A stretch of DNA of 64,000 nt, from assembly GCA_020638995.1 (NCBI GenBank), contig JACKHM010000002.1, positions 248,001 through 312,000 of the forward strand, given 5' to 3'. This document shows, in pieces, positions 25,100 through 34,225 of this stretch. Numbering within the stretch: position 1 is the first letter of the stretch; every line of letters begins with the position of its first letter. The notes below the pieces were generated by a model, which had not been told where the DNA came from, did not search any database, and saw nothing but the letters and a program-made list of their open reading frames with translations. The stretch is from Planctomycetaceae bacterium. GTDB lineage: Bacteria; Planctomycetota; Planctomycetia; Pirellulales; Pirellulaceae. The position numbers and the translations under genes were made by a program.

Positions 25100-26749
25100 A
25101 TGTCGTTCGCTGCTACTTCCGGATCTCTGCTACTTGGCGGCCAAGCTGTCGCAGACGACACAGAGCATCGCGCGCTGGTCGAGGAGTTGCGCCGTAACTT
25201 TTCGATCGATTTTGCGGTTTGGGATGGCGAGTCGGGCGAGATGCTGCAACCAGGGCAGCGTGTCCCTAATCTCCAGACGATGGCGGCAGACGAATTGGTC
25301 CGAGCCGTTGCCCGCGATCGCAAAACGCAGTTCATCGCGGACGAAAATGGGATTCTGGCGTTAGCTGTTCCGATCCATGTCGCGATGGAACGGTGCGTGG
25401 TCGCTACCGGAATCTTTGCGACGTCTGAAGCCGCTCAGCGTGTCCATTCGCTCGCTGTGCTGTTTGATGGAGATTGCGCCGCCGCAACCAAATGGCTAGA
25501 CTCACAACGGATCTGGGACGCCGAACTGTTGCTGCAACTAGCGGAAGCGATCGGTAGCAAGCTGAACGCTGAGGCAGACGTCGAGCGAATGAAAAAAGAG
25601 GTCGATCTGATCTCGCAAAACCTCGCAACGACTTACGAAGAAATCAGCCTGCTCTATACGATCACACAAAACCTGCGAATTTCGCGGTCCGATGAAGAAC
25701 TCGGCCAGTTGGCGATCGAGTGGCTTGTCGACTGCGTCTCGGCGTCCTCGTTTGCAATTCAGTACCTCCCGGTTGCTGAGCAAGGAGACTCGACATACAA
25801 GGCGCGAACGCGTCCGAATTTAATCGTCAGCGGGGACTGCCCTGTTGATGAAGATGGATTCCGCGCACTCATTGAAGAGCTCGATCTCACAGCGGCGATG
25901 GGGGCGTTTATCGCCAACGAGAAGTCAACAACCGAGCGAAATCTCGTCGAGCGCGGTATCCGACAACTGATCATCGTTCCATTGTCCGAAGGCGACAATG
26001 TCTTCGGTTGGCTCGCGGCATTCAATCACGTAGAAGATCGTGAATTTGGCACAATCGAGGCGAATCTCCTCAGCTCTGTCGGTGCGTTGCTGGGTATCCA
26101 CAGCGGTAACCGTGACCTGTATCGACAGCAATCCGAACTGCTCGCCAACATCGTCCGCGCGCTCGTATCAGCGATCGATGCCAAGGACCCCTACACCAGC
26201 GGTCACAGCGATCGTGTCGCGCGATACGCCGTACGAATTGCGTTGGAAATGCGGGTCAACCCGAAGCTGCTAAATACGATTTACATGTCGGGCCTGCTGC
26301 ATGACGTCGGCAAGATCGGTATCGACGATAACGTACTTCGAAAGGCGGGGCGATTGACGGACGCCGAATTCGAGCACATTAAGAAGCACCCCGAGCTTGG
26401 TCACAAGATATTGGCCGATATTAAGCAACTCGCGGATGTGTTGCCCGCCGTTCTCCACCACCACGAGCAGTGGGACGGAAAAGGCTACCCGATGGGTTTG
26501 GCTGGCGAGAACATTCCGCAACTTGCTCGCATCATGTCGGTCGCGGATGCCTACGACGCTATGACAAGCGATCGTCCTTATCGCGCGGGCATGCCGGATG
26601 AGAAAGTCGATGGCATTTTTAAGAACGGTTCCGGGGAATACTGGGATCCAGAGGTCGTCGATGCCTACTTCAAGGCAAAAGAGGATATCGAAGACATTCG
26701 TTGGCGCGAACGCCCGGAACTCGATCTCGATGAACAAAGTTGGGCCTAA
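25100..26749 (+). CDS. HD-GYP domain phosphodiesterase with GAF-like sensor
   Basis: 549 residues, no membrane segment. Residues about 1-150 are a variable sensor region. Residues 155-345 contain a helix (DVERMKKEVDLISQNLATTYEEISLLYTITQNL) and a GAF-like domain. Residues 345-530 are HD-GYP, with SGHSDRVARYA, LLHDVGKIGID, HPELGHKIL, HHHEQWDGKGYP and ADAYDAMTSDRPYR. The signature residues are intact, so hydrolysis of cyclic-di-GMP is expected. The start has no strong ribosome-binding site and is uncertain by a few codons. Confidence 0.9.
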   Translation: MSFAATSGSLLLGGQAVADDTEHRALVEELRRNFSIDFAVWDGESGEMLQPGQRVPNLQTMAADELVRAVARDRKTQFIADENGILALAVPIHVAMERCVVATGIFATSEAAQRVHSLAVLFDGDCAAATKWLDSQRIWDAELLLQLAEAIGSKLNAEADVERMKKEVDLISQNLATTYEEISLLYTITQNLRISRSDEELGQLAIEWLVDCVSASSFAIQYLPVAEQGDSTYKARTRPNLIVSGDCPVDEDGFRALIEELDLTAAMGAFIANEKSTTERNLVERGIRQLIIVPLSEGDNVFGWLAAFNHVEDREFGTIEANLLSSVGALLGIHSGNRDLYRQQSELLANIVRALVSAIDAKDPYTSGHSDRVARYAVRIALEMRVNPKLLNTIYMSGLLHDVGKIGIDDNVLRKAGRLTDAEFEHIKKHPELGHKILADIKQLADVLPAVLHHHEQWDGKGYPMGLAGENIPQLARIMSVADAYDAMTSDRPYRAGMPDEKVDGIFKNGSGEYWDPEVVDAYFKAKEDIEDIRWRERPELDLDEQSWA

Positions 26750-26768
26750 TGCCCGGCGAGCCGATTAA

Positions 26769-28211
26769 CTACGGTTCAAGCCCCAAGCTTCGCATGTAAG
26801 CACGCTGCTGGCTGTCTCGCCCTTTCGAGTTGGTGACCTTATTCCATTCGCTGGTCGCCGACTGTAAAGCCGCTGTCGCGGTAGCCGTCTGGTCCAAGGC
26901 AGAAACAATTGCCTTGTCCAACGCTTCCAGATACGCGCTCCGTCCGGGGACTCGGATGGCATCAATCCAAATGGGACGATTCAGTGCTGACTGAATCACT
27001 TCGCCGTATTGCCGCGCCGCAGAACCGTCTAACATGGGCTCCACCCAAGCGTGTGCCTGTCGTAGATGCGACTCGCGATACAGGGCCGTGTGAGCGCTTG
27101 CCGAAGAGATCGTCGAACCGAGGTCCGTACCGGAAATCATGAACAACATTCCGAACGCGTGCTTCTTGCGCCGGCAAGCTTTCGTGACCGATCCAAGTCT
27201 TCCGTCAAAGGCGAGCAGTGAAGCATGTGAGCTCTCGGTATCTGCACGTTGCTCCCACGAGCCAGTGCCGTGATTGTATACTTCGGAAGAACCCGGCAGC
27301 TCTGCAATTCCGATCCGTTCCTCGCCGATCGAGGAGTCCGCCGATAAGTTTTCCGAAGTTCGATGGGGCCAACTAATCGCCATCGCACATTCTCCCGACA
27401 AGAACTTTCGAAGTGCGTCGTCGGGCGAGACAGGCTCTTGCCGCTGTGCAGCTGCTAATGCCGTCATCTCGTTCAGAGCGCGTTCGAAGGGTGGGGTGGC
27501 AATCAACGGATCCATGGTATTGAAGTCGAACAGTGCCGAGTATTGGTTACGGTGTCGCGCATAGGCTGCCGCGCGGGCGAGAAACATCGTCCCAGCCCAC
27601 ATCGGTGCCGATGGTTCCACCGCGCCGCGCCAAACAGCTTCACTCTGCACGCCTACTTCGGCACCGACCGACGGTTCTGCCAATCGCTCGGCGAGCACCT
27701 GGTATTGCTCCCAGGTCGTCGGCGGCTCGATCTCGAGTTTGGCGAAAAGGTCCTTGCGATACAACAACATAAACTGAGGTGAACCAAGCGGAACTGCGTA
27801 GACCTTATCGCCCCACACAATTTCGTGCAGACGAATCAGTTCAAACAATCCTTGACGATCAAAGACGGGATCCGCGGCGTCATTGTGGTCGAGCGGTTCA
27901 ATTAGCTCGCGTTCGGCCAGTTCGCCGATCAAGTAGCTGGGATAGATGATCACATCAGCGTTAAGCCGTTGACTTTCGCCTGTGCATAATTCTGCCTCGG
28001 AGAGATGCGAGACCTTCGTGCTCTCATCAACGCGCGAGTCCCATGCAAGTTTGATCGCCTCAGCGAGTGGCTCGTCGTCAATTACCAAAACTCGCAACGG
28101 CAGGTTTGCCGTTGGTTCGCTCGACGGCGCCAAATCGCTTTCAGTCTGCTTGCACCCGCCGCATATAAATGCAACTACTGCGAGGGCTAGGTGAAAACTT
28201 CGACTAAACAT
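26769..28211 (-). CDS. Extracellular solute-binding lipoprotein (family 1 type)
   Basis: 480 residues from the ATG at 28211, chosen because it gives a clean lipoprotein signal (MFSRSFHLALAVVAFICGGC). The frame stays open upstream without conserved content. The mature protein has features of ABC-transporter sugar-binding proteins: LPLRVLVIDDEPL, a middle YAVPLGSPQFMLLYRKDLF with PPTTWEQYQVLAERL, a KFLSGECAMAISWPHR segment and a late AYLEALDKAIVSAL. It is divergent from xylulokinase, so pentose uptake is suggested, but no permease or ATPase gene is present here. Confidence 0.8.
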   Translation of the reverse strand: MFSRSFHLALAVVAFICGGCKQTESDLAPSSEPTANLPLRVLVIDDEPLAEAIKLAWDSRVDESTKVSHLSEAELCTGESQRLNADVIIYPSYLIGELAERELIEPLDHNDAADPVFDRQGLFELIRLHEIVWGDKVYAVPLGSPQFMLLYRKDLFAKLEIEPPTTWEQYQVLAERLAEPSVGAEVGVQSEAVWRGAVEPSAPMWAGTMFLARAAAYARHRNQYSALFDFNTMDPLIATPPFERALNEMTALAAAQRQEPVSPDDALRKFLSGECAMAISWPHRTSENLSADSSIGEERIGIAELPGSSEVYNHGTGSWEQRADTESSHASLLAFDGRLGSVTKACRRKKHAFGMLFMISGTDLGSTISSASAHTALYRESHLRQAHAWVEPMLDGSAARQYGEVIQSALNRPIWIDAIRVPGRSAYLEALDKAIVSALDQTATATAALQSATSEWNKVTNSKGRDSQQRAYMRSLGLEP

Positions 28212-28427
28212 GCATTGGGAACGGAAGCAGAATTGAATCGTCATGAATCTCATCTTGAAAAAAGGTTGGCAAAAAAATGTTCTGGCACCCATCGAGCTTT
28301 GGGACATGGAGAAGCAATTCGACTTTTCGCATCCTACGCCGCTGCTTGGTCTAGGGTCAATCATCCCGTTGCGACCCTTGCGAATTGCGATGTACAATCG
28401 GCGGGGCCTTTTCCGTAGGAGCAACGC

Positions 28428-29945
28428 ATGAGCTATTTTCTCGGTGTCGATATCGGCACTTCCGGTACGAAGACGATTCTGGTTGACAGCACCGGCAAGA
28501 TCCTGGCAGAAGCGAGTGAAAGTTACCCGCTTCATCATCCTAAGCCTCTTTGGAGTGAGCAAGATCCGGAAGACTGGTGGCAGGCGACTGTCAAAACAAT
28601 TCGGGCGGTGGTGAAAAAGTCCAAGCGAAAACCGGCGGAAGTCAAAGCGATTGGACTTTCGGGACAGATGCATGGCTCTGTGTTCCTCGACAAAAACAAC
28701 AACGTCGTGCGGCGAGCGTTGTTGTGGAATGATCAACGAACGGCGGCAGAGTGTGCTGAAATCGAGAAGCGAGCAGGTGGGCGGAGCAAATTGATCGGCA
28801 TGGTCGCGAATCCGGCGCTCACAGGCTTTACCGCGCCCAAGATTCTTTGGCTGCGAAACAACGAGCCCAAGAACTTTGAGAAAACCAGGAAGGTTCTTCT
28901 GCCCAAAGACGATGTCCGGCGACGGCTGACTGGTGAGTTTGCGACGGAAGTTAGCGACGCGAGCGGCATGTTATTGCTGGATGTAAAAAAGCGAGACTGG
29001 TCGAAACCACTTCTATCAAAGCTCGAACTCGATTCAGAACTTTTTGCGAAGTGCTATGAGTCGGAGGAAGTAACCGGCAATCTCACGACAGATGCGGCGC
29101 AGATGCTCGGGCTCACCACGGACTGTGTCGTCGTAGGAGGAGCGGGCGATTGTGCCGCAAACGCCGTTGGCACAGGCGTTGTAAAGAGCGGGATTCTGTC
29201 CACATCCATTGGCACTTCCGGTGTCATGTTTGTTCACAGTGATAATGTCGAGATCGATCCGCAAGGGAGACTGCACACATTTTGTCACGCCGTTCGTGGT
29301 AAGTGGCATATGATGGGAGTCAGCCTGACCGCTGGTGGAGCGCTGCAGTGGTTTACCGAGCAACTTTGTGCCGAACTCGCCAAAGGTAAAGCGGACCCGT
29401 ATGACGTACTGACGCGCGAGGCGGCGGCTGTTGCTGCTGGCAGTGAAGGGTTGTTTTTCCTGCCGTACCTCGCTGGTGAACGAACGCCACACGCAGATCC
29501 CGATGCACGGGGCTGCTTCGTCGGCCTAACATTGAAGCACACCCGCGGCCATCTTGCCCGTTCCATCATGGAAGGCGTCACCTACGCGATGCGAGACAGC
29601 CTTGCCATCATCGAAGAGATGGGAGTTCCCGTCCGACAAGTTCGTGCGTCAGGCGGCGGCGCGAAGAGTTCTCTCTGGCGGCAGCTACAAGCAGACCTCT
29701 TTGGGAAAAAGGTCGTAACGCTTAAGGCCGAACAGGGGCCTGCCTTCGGGGTGGCCTTGCTCGCTATGGTCGGCGCAGGTGAATTCAAGAATATCGAGGA
29801 AGCTTGTGCAGCCAACATTGAACTCGCCTCTGAAACAGTCGTTGATCGCAAGGCCAAGCGGTTGTATGACGCTGGGTTCTCGGTCTATCAAAGTTTGTAT
29901 CATTCGTTAAAAGCTGACTTTAAACGGATCAGTTCACTCGGCTAA
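28428..29945 (+). CDS. xylB: Xylulokinase
   Basis: 505 residues, AGGAG seven bases before the ATG. The FGGY fold is clear: phosphate-1 loop LGVDIGTSGTKTILVD at the start, AIGLSGQMHGSVFLD, LLWNDQRTAAEC, NPALTGFTAPKILWLRNNEP, DDVRRRLTGE, GAGDCAANAVGTG, GTSGVMF, and RASGGGAKSSLWRQLQADLFGKKV. These are signatures of D-xylulokinase (D-xylulose + ATP to xylulose-5-phosphate). It is followed by an ornithine cyclodeaminase homologue, with 27 bases between them. Confidence 0.94.
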   Translation: MSYFLGVDIGTSGTKTILVDSTGKILAEASESYPLHHPKPLWSEQDPEDWWQATVKTIRAVVKKSKRKPAEVKAIGLSGQMHGSVFLDKNNNVVRRALLWNDQRTAAECAEIEKRAGGRSKLIGMVANPALTGFTAPKILWLRNNEPKNFEKTRKVLLPKDDVRRRLTGEFATEVSDASGMLLLDVKKRDWSKPLLSKLELDSELFAKCYESEEVTGNLTTDAAQMLGLTTDCVVVGGAGDCAANAVGTGVVKSGILSTSIGTSGVMFVHSDNVEIDPQGRLHTFCHAVRGKWHMMGVSLTAGGALQWFTEQLCAELAKGKADPYDVLTREAAAVAAGSEGLFFLPYLAGERTPHADPDARGCFVGLTLKHTRGHLARSIMEGVTYAMRDSLAIIEEMGVPVRQVRASGGGAKSSLWRQLQADLFGKKVVTLKAEQGPAFGVALLAMVGAGEFKNIEEACAANIELASETVVDRKAKRLYDAGFSVYQSLYHSLKADFKRISSLG

Positions 29946-29972
29946 CGAAATCTCAATTTGGCACAGTGCTCT

Positions 29973-30929
29973 ATGTCGGTCTTGTTCCTCCGCGAAGCTG
30001 AAGTCGAGCAGTTGCTTGATATGCCGACGACCATCGCCGTTATCCGGGAAGCATTTCGCCAGCTTGCAGCCGATCGAGTGCAAAACGTCCCGCGACAACG
30101 TGCTCGCGGCAACGGAATTATCTTGCACTCCATGAGTGCGGCGGCCGACTATTTGGGTGTCGTGGGGTGGAAGCAATACACAACCACCAAAGCTGGGGCA
30201 AAGTTTCACGTGGGATTATATGAACAGGCTACCGGCAGTCTCATCGCCTTGATCGAAGCTGATCGACTGGGACAGATGAGGACAGGAGCCGTAACGGGGA
30301 TTGCTGCTAGCGTGTTGGCGAACCGCGAGTCGGATCGAGTCGGTGTCCTAGGAAGTGGTTGGCAGGCAGAAAGCCAATTGGAAGCGGTTGCCACCGCGTG
30401 CAACACCGCTCGAGCCGTCGTTTACAGCCGTGATGCTTCTCGCCGCGAAGCATTCGCCGCAAACATGAGCGCGCGTCTTGGCATTGAAGTTGTCGCAGTA
30501 ACCGAACCACGTGACGCCGTCGAGTCGTTGCCAATTGTCATCACTGCCACCACCAGCCGCACACCGGTGTTTGACGGAAATTGGCTATGCGAAGGAGCCC
30601 TGGTCTGTGCGATCGGATCTAACTCACCACAGAGGGCTGAGCTCGATCTGACAACGGTGCGCCGCGCGAGTCTAGTTGTTTGCGACAGCGTCGAGTGTTG
30701 CCGGCAAGAAGCTGGCGACTTTGACCAAGCGATCGAAGCTGGGGCGTTTTCGTGGAATTCAGCATTGGATCTCGGTCAAGTGCTGGTCGGATCGGTGAAG
30801 GGACGTAAGCAGGAAGACGAGATTGTCGTTTTTAAATCCGTTGGAATGGCTATCGAGGATGTCGCTGTCGCCCACGAGGTCGTTAAGTTGGCGGAGAGTC
30901 AGAGTGTTGGCTCGACACTGTCGATCTGA
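29973..30929 (+). CDS. Ornithine cyclodeaminase / mu-crystallin family protein
   Basis: 318 residues from the ATG at 29973. It contains the substrate region RQRARGNGIILHSMSAAADY and GWKQYTTT, the nucleotide-binding GVLGSGWQAESQLEAVATA, a Ser-Arg after beta-2 (VVYSRDASR), ITATTSRTPVFDG, AIGSNSPQRAELD and VVCDS. It belongs to the NAD(P)-dependent family that includes ornithine cyclodeaminase, alanine dehydrogenase of archaea and ketimine reductases. The exact substrate cannot be read from the sequence. It probably shares a transcript with xylB. Confidence 0.85.
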   Translation: MSVLFLREAEVEQLLDMPTTIAVIREAFRQLAADRVQNVPRQRARGNGIILHSMSAAADYLGVVGWKQYTTTKAGAKFHVGLYEQATGSLIALIEADRLGQMRTGAVTGIAASVLANRESDRVGVLGSGWQAESQLEAVATACNTARAVVYSRDASRREAFAANMSARLGIEVVAVTEPRDAVESLPIVITATTSRTPVFDGNWLCEGALVCAIGSNSPQRAELDLTTVRRASLVVCDSVECCRQEAGDFDQAIEAGAFSWNSALDLGQVLVGSVKGRKQEDEIVVFKSVGMAIEDVAVAHEVVKLAESQSVGSTLSI

Positions 30930-30936
30930 TAATTGT

Positions 30937-32613
30937 CTACAGTTTTGTGTCGAAGCTATTTGCTATCGGCGGCTGAAACGGGGTTGTATGAACGACCCGT
31001 GGCTCAACCTTTTCGTCGGATGATGCGCCCACGCAAACGTGATGGAACGCAGCGTACGACATGGGGAACGAGACTACATTCCCAAAGCGTCTAAACTCTG
31101 ATGCATCCGATCGATTGGCAATGATAACTCGACGGGGATCGAATGATCGCTCCGATACAAAAGGCGCCAGACTGTATGGCGCGACGTCGCGGCAATCGAT
31201 TACCACGCGCTCGGGTTCGTCGAGTGATTCTACCGCCACGGACTCGACGTCGCTGAATTCGTTGAGCAGCAATCCGGGAAGGTCGAAAGCTTTGGTTGCG
31301 AGTCTGGCATATCGAATTCGAAGGCCACTTGTCCTGCTCGGTTGAGTGGAACTGCGGTCGAATTCGGATTGCTTCTTTGTAACGGCTCGAAGTGTCAACT
31401 CAAACCTTTCCGAATCAATGAGTCCATTGCCTGAAGGCACATCGATACGGTCGAAATCTTGCCAGTTGGCCGTCGTCAGATTGCCGATCGTGAGTGCGGA
31501 TTGGAGTAACTGTTTGGCTTGCCTCAACTCGATATCGTTCTCGTCGGAGAGCGGTTTCCACACCGCTGCCGGCAACCCCCACAGTTCAAGGACACACGCC
31601 ATTACGCCACCGGGAGTCAAGGGGAATACCCGCTGTTCCAATACTTCCAGCGCCTCGCGAGATTCCTCACATTGACTCAATAACCCGTCGTATATCTGTG
31701 GGTACAACGAAGCCAGGACGACACGTCCGAGGCCATGCATCAGTGCCGGCAGTACAAGGCTCTCAGAGTGATGCGGCTTGCAATCCTTCTCAAGCAATTC
31801 TGCCGCCGCCGAAGCAGCAAGGCTGCGACGCCACAGGAGATCGATATTCAACCACGGTACGGCTCGCTGAGTCAACGCCGTCTTGGCAGTGTGAGCCAAA
31901 GCCAACTCACCAATTTTGCGGCGGCCAACTCGTACAACGGCTTGTTCGAGCGAAGTGATCCGCTCGGTCGAGGCGTTGTACGCGTTGCTATTTGCAAGCC
32001 TTAGTAACTCAACTGCAAGCGACGCCTCCTTCGCAATCACTTGTTCAATCTGTTTGGCATCAAAACGCTCTTCCCGAGTTGCGTTAAAGACATCAAATGC
32101 TGTCGCCGAAAGCGGCAACATGCCAGTCAAATGTTGTAGCTTGGTTCGCAGTTCGGACATCGCGACCGTCTGGCCATCCGTGAGCGACGCCTCTTGTGGT
32201 GATGCCGTTCTAGCGTGAAACGCTGGACTCCATTGCCGTTGCCAACGATTCGCCAATACCTTCAGCTTGGCGGACATGAGGGTGTAATCAACGGGCTTAA
32301 AGAGCACTTCTTCGACACCTTCATCGTACAAATGTTCTGCCATGCGCGGCTCGCGAATGTCCGTCGCCACGACGATCAGCGGACGCGTGGGGCGTTGCAG
32401 GAGATCCATCACTAAGTGATAGGGATGGCGATCGGGCAGGTGCAGTTCGGTGACGAGAACTGCGTACTCGTTCGCGTTCAGAAAGCGTTTAGCCTCTTCA
32501 TAACTAGCCGCCTCGTCGCACTCGATTCCGACTGCTTCAAGGCGTCGCCGCGCCAAGGTTCGGAACATCGAGGTTTCATCGACTAGCAATACGCGTGGAT
32601 TGGGTGCGTTCAT
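30937..32613 (-). CDS. HDOD-domain regulator with degenerate receiver domain
   Basis: 558 residues from the ATG at 32613. Residues 5-125 have the receiver fold (PRVLLVDETSMFRTLARRRLEAVG, FKPVDY with Lys106). The phospho-acceptor Asp is replaced by Glu56 (AVLVTELHLPD), so it may be locked in an active-like state. Residues about 155-375 are HDOD (LPLSATAFDVFNATREERFDAKQIEQVIAKEASLAVELLRLANS, AVVRVGRRKIGELAL, LPALMHGLGRVVLAS). The C-terminal 170 residues are not recognised. HDOD proteins act in signalling, often linked to motility or stress; the partner is unknown. Convergent with the preceding gene. Confidence 0.85.
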   Translation of the reverse strand: MNAPNPRVLLVDETSMFRTLARRRLEAVGIECDEAASYEEAKRFLNANEYAVLVTELHLPDRHPYHLVMDLLQRPTRPLIVVATDIREPRMAEHLYDEGVEEVLFKPVDYTLMSAKLKVLANRWQRQWSPAFHARTASPQEASLTDGQTVAMSELRTKLQHLTGMLPLSATAFDVFNATREERFDAKQIEQVIAKEASLAVELLRLANSNAYNASTERITSLEQAVVRVGRRKIGELALAHTAKTALTQRAVPWLNIDLLWRRSLAASAAAELLEKDCKPHHSESLVLPALMHGLGRVVLASLYPQIYDGLLSQCEESREALEVLEQRVFPLTPGGVMACVLELWGLPAAVWKPLSDENDIELRQAKQLLQSALTIGNLTTANWQDFDRIDVPSGNGLIDSERFELTLRAVTKKQSEFDRSSTQPSRTSGLRIRYARLATKAFDLPGLLLNEFSDVESVAVESLDEPERVVIDCRDVAPYSLAPFVSERSFDPRRVIIANRSDASEFRRFGNVVSFPMSYAAFHHVCVGASSDEKVEPRVVHTTPFQPPIANSFDTKL

Positions 32614-32757
32614 CTTATGAGTCCTACCAAACAGATGTGAATTGGGCAGGACTTCCATCACCAATCATCGCCAGGGCATCGGCGAGACGCTAACTGACTT
32701 GCAGCCAGCTTCTGAAATCTACGTCACCGTGAGACGAAGTCAACCGAAAAGAACATA

Positions 32758-34221
32758 CTATTCCCCAGGAAGCCACCAATCGTCCAGTTGCTTACGCAAA
32801 CTAGTCACGACGCCCTGGTAATCGCTACGAGCGATTAGATTCTCCGTTTCAGCGGGATCGCGCGACAAATTGAACAACGCGTCTCTTGAAAGGTACGCGT
32901 TCCACGCGGTTCGTTTGCCATGGGTGTGTAATGTGATGAGCTTGAAACCACCTTGGCGGATCCATCGATAGGCAATATCGTGACTCGGTGCATCCAGCTT
33001 TGTTGCGTCGCCCGGATAGATTTCACCAAAAACGGGGCGCTCAGCGTCTAGGCGGGACTCGCCACGCGCACTCGGCATAAGGTCAACACCAGGCAAGTTC
33101 GCCGCTGAATCTTTAAGCCCACACGCCGACAAAAGAGTCGGCATAACGTCAATGCTGCTACACAATTCATCATGAGTTGCCGCCTTCGTTTCGCCATCCC
33201 AGCGGAGCAAAATGGGGGTGCGAAGACCGTAGTCGAAGGGCGCTCGCTTGCTGCGCTTTGTATGATCCCACTCGTCCCGTCCAACAACGTGCCGCTTTGG
33301 GTCGGGCTCCCATCCGTTATCCACAACAAAGAGAAACAGAGTGCGAGGGGCGATACCTCGTCGTTCAATCATTTGGACGATATGTCCGACGGTGTCATCG
33401 AACTGCGAAATCGCGGCGTAATAAGGGATGCAATGAGCGGGCACATCCGATCGGCCAATGTAGCGGTCATAATATCGCTTCGGTGAATCGTGCGGCGCAT
33501 GAGGTAGAAAGGGAGCGTACCAAATGAAAAACGGTGTGTCGCCGCAGTCGTCAATGAACGATTCGATCGGTTGCATGGTCTCGCGTCCGATCGTCAGTCC
33601 GTGATCTCCGTTACCGTGGGCAACGACATCGCCGTTCGCGAGTGCCTTATCTCCATGCGTACCTCCCGAAGGTTCAGCCGTCGTCATCCCTTCGGTGAAG
33701 CCTGCGTTGCGCCAGTGTCCCTCCCAGTACTTACCAGTCTGTAAGCATCGGTATCCATTAGACGCGAGTAGCCGCGGTAGCGTCGCAACGCGTGTGATTT
33801 TCTCCGCTGCTATCGCCCGCAGCTCATCATGTTTTTGTTTGTCGATTTCCGGTGACCTCGTCAGCTTCGCAAATCCCGGCGGCGGGTGATTGAAGTACAC
33901 GCCATGTTGGTGCGGATAAAGTCCCGTCAACAGTGTCACGAGAGATGGCCGGCAGACGCTGCTCGGCACGTAACCGTTCACATAGCGAGCCGACTGTTTC
34001 GCGAGTCGATCCAGGTGGGGCGTCTGTACTTGCGAATTGCCCATAAAGCCGAAATCAGTGTACGTCTGGTCGTCTGAGATGATCAAAACGATGTTCGGTC
34101 GGTCATTGGCATCCTGCGACCAACACAAAGATGGCATTAGTACACACAGAAAGTAACCGATTGTTAAACTCAACCGGCAGCTGAATGGACTCGACGGGCT
34201 CGCGGTTAAACAATTCAGCAT
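32758..34221 (-). CDS. Secreted sulfatase with atypical active-site consensus
   Basis: 487 residues from the ATG at 34221, four bases after the rsgA stop codon; upstream in-frame codons lie inside rsgA. A signal peptide is visible (SLTIGYFLCVLMPSLCWSQ). The sulfatase fold is clear: RPNIVLIISDDQTYTDFGFMG, VQTPHLDRLA, VFLLFVVDNGW-type block FLFVVDNGWEPD, and WYAPFLPHAPHDSP. The formylglycine site reads VCRPSLVTLLTGLYPHQHG: the Cys and Pro are present, but the usual Arg at the fifth position is Leu. The target is probably a sulfated polysaccharide. It is likely co-transcribed with ftsH and rsgA. Confidence 0.88.
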   Translation of the reverse strand: MLNCLTASPSSPFSCRLSLTIGYFLCVLMPSLCWSQDANDRPNIVLIISDDQTYTDFGFMGNSQVQTPHLDRLAKQSARYVNGYVPSSVCRPSLVTLLTGLYPHQHGVYFNHPPPGFAKLTRSPEIDKQKHDELRAIAAEKITRVATLPRLLASNGYRCLQTGKYWEGHWRNAGFTEGMTTAEPSGGTHGDKALANGDVVAHGNGDHGLTIGRETMQPIESFIDDCGDTPFFIWYAPFLPHAPHDSPKRYYDRYIGRSDVPAHCIPYYAAISQFDDTVGHIVQMIERRGIAPRTLFLFVVDNGWEPDPKRHVVGRDEWDHTKRSKRAPFDYGLRTPILLRWDGETKAATHDELCSSIDVMPTLLSACGLKDSAANLPGVDLMPSARGESRLDAERPVFGEIYPGDATKLDAPSHDIAYRWIRQGGFKLITLHTHGKRTAWNAYLSRDALFNLSRDPAETENLIARSDYQGVVTSLRKQLDDWWLPGE

Positions 34222-34225
34222 GTTG

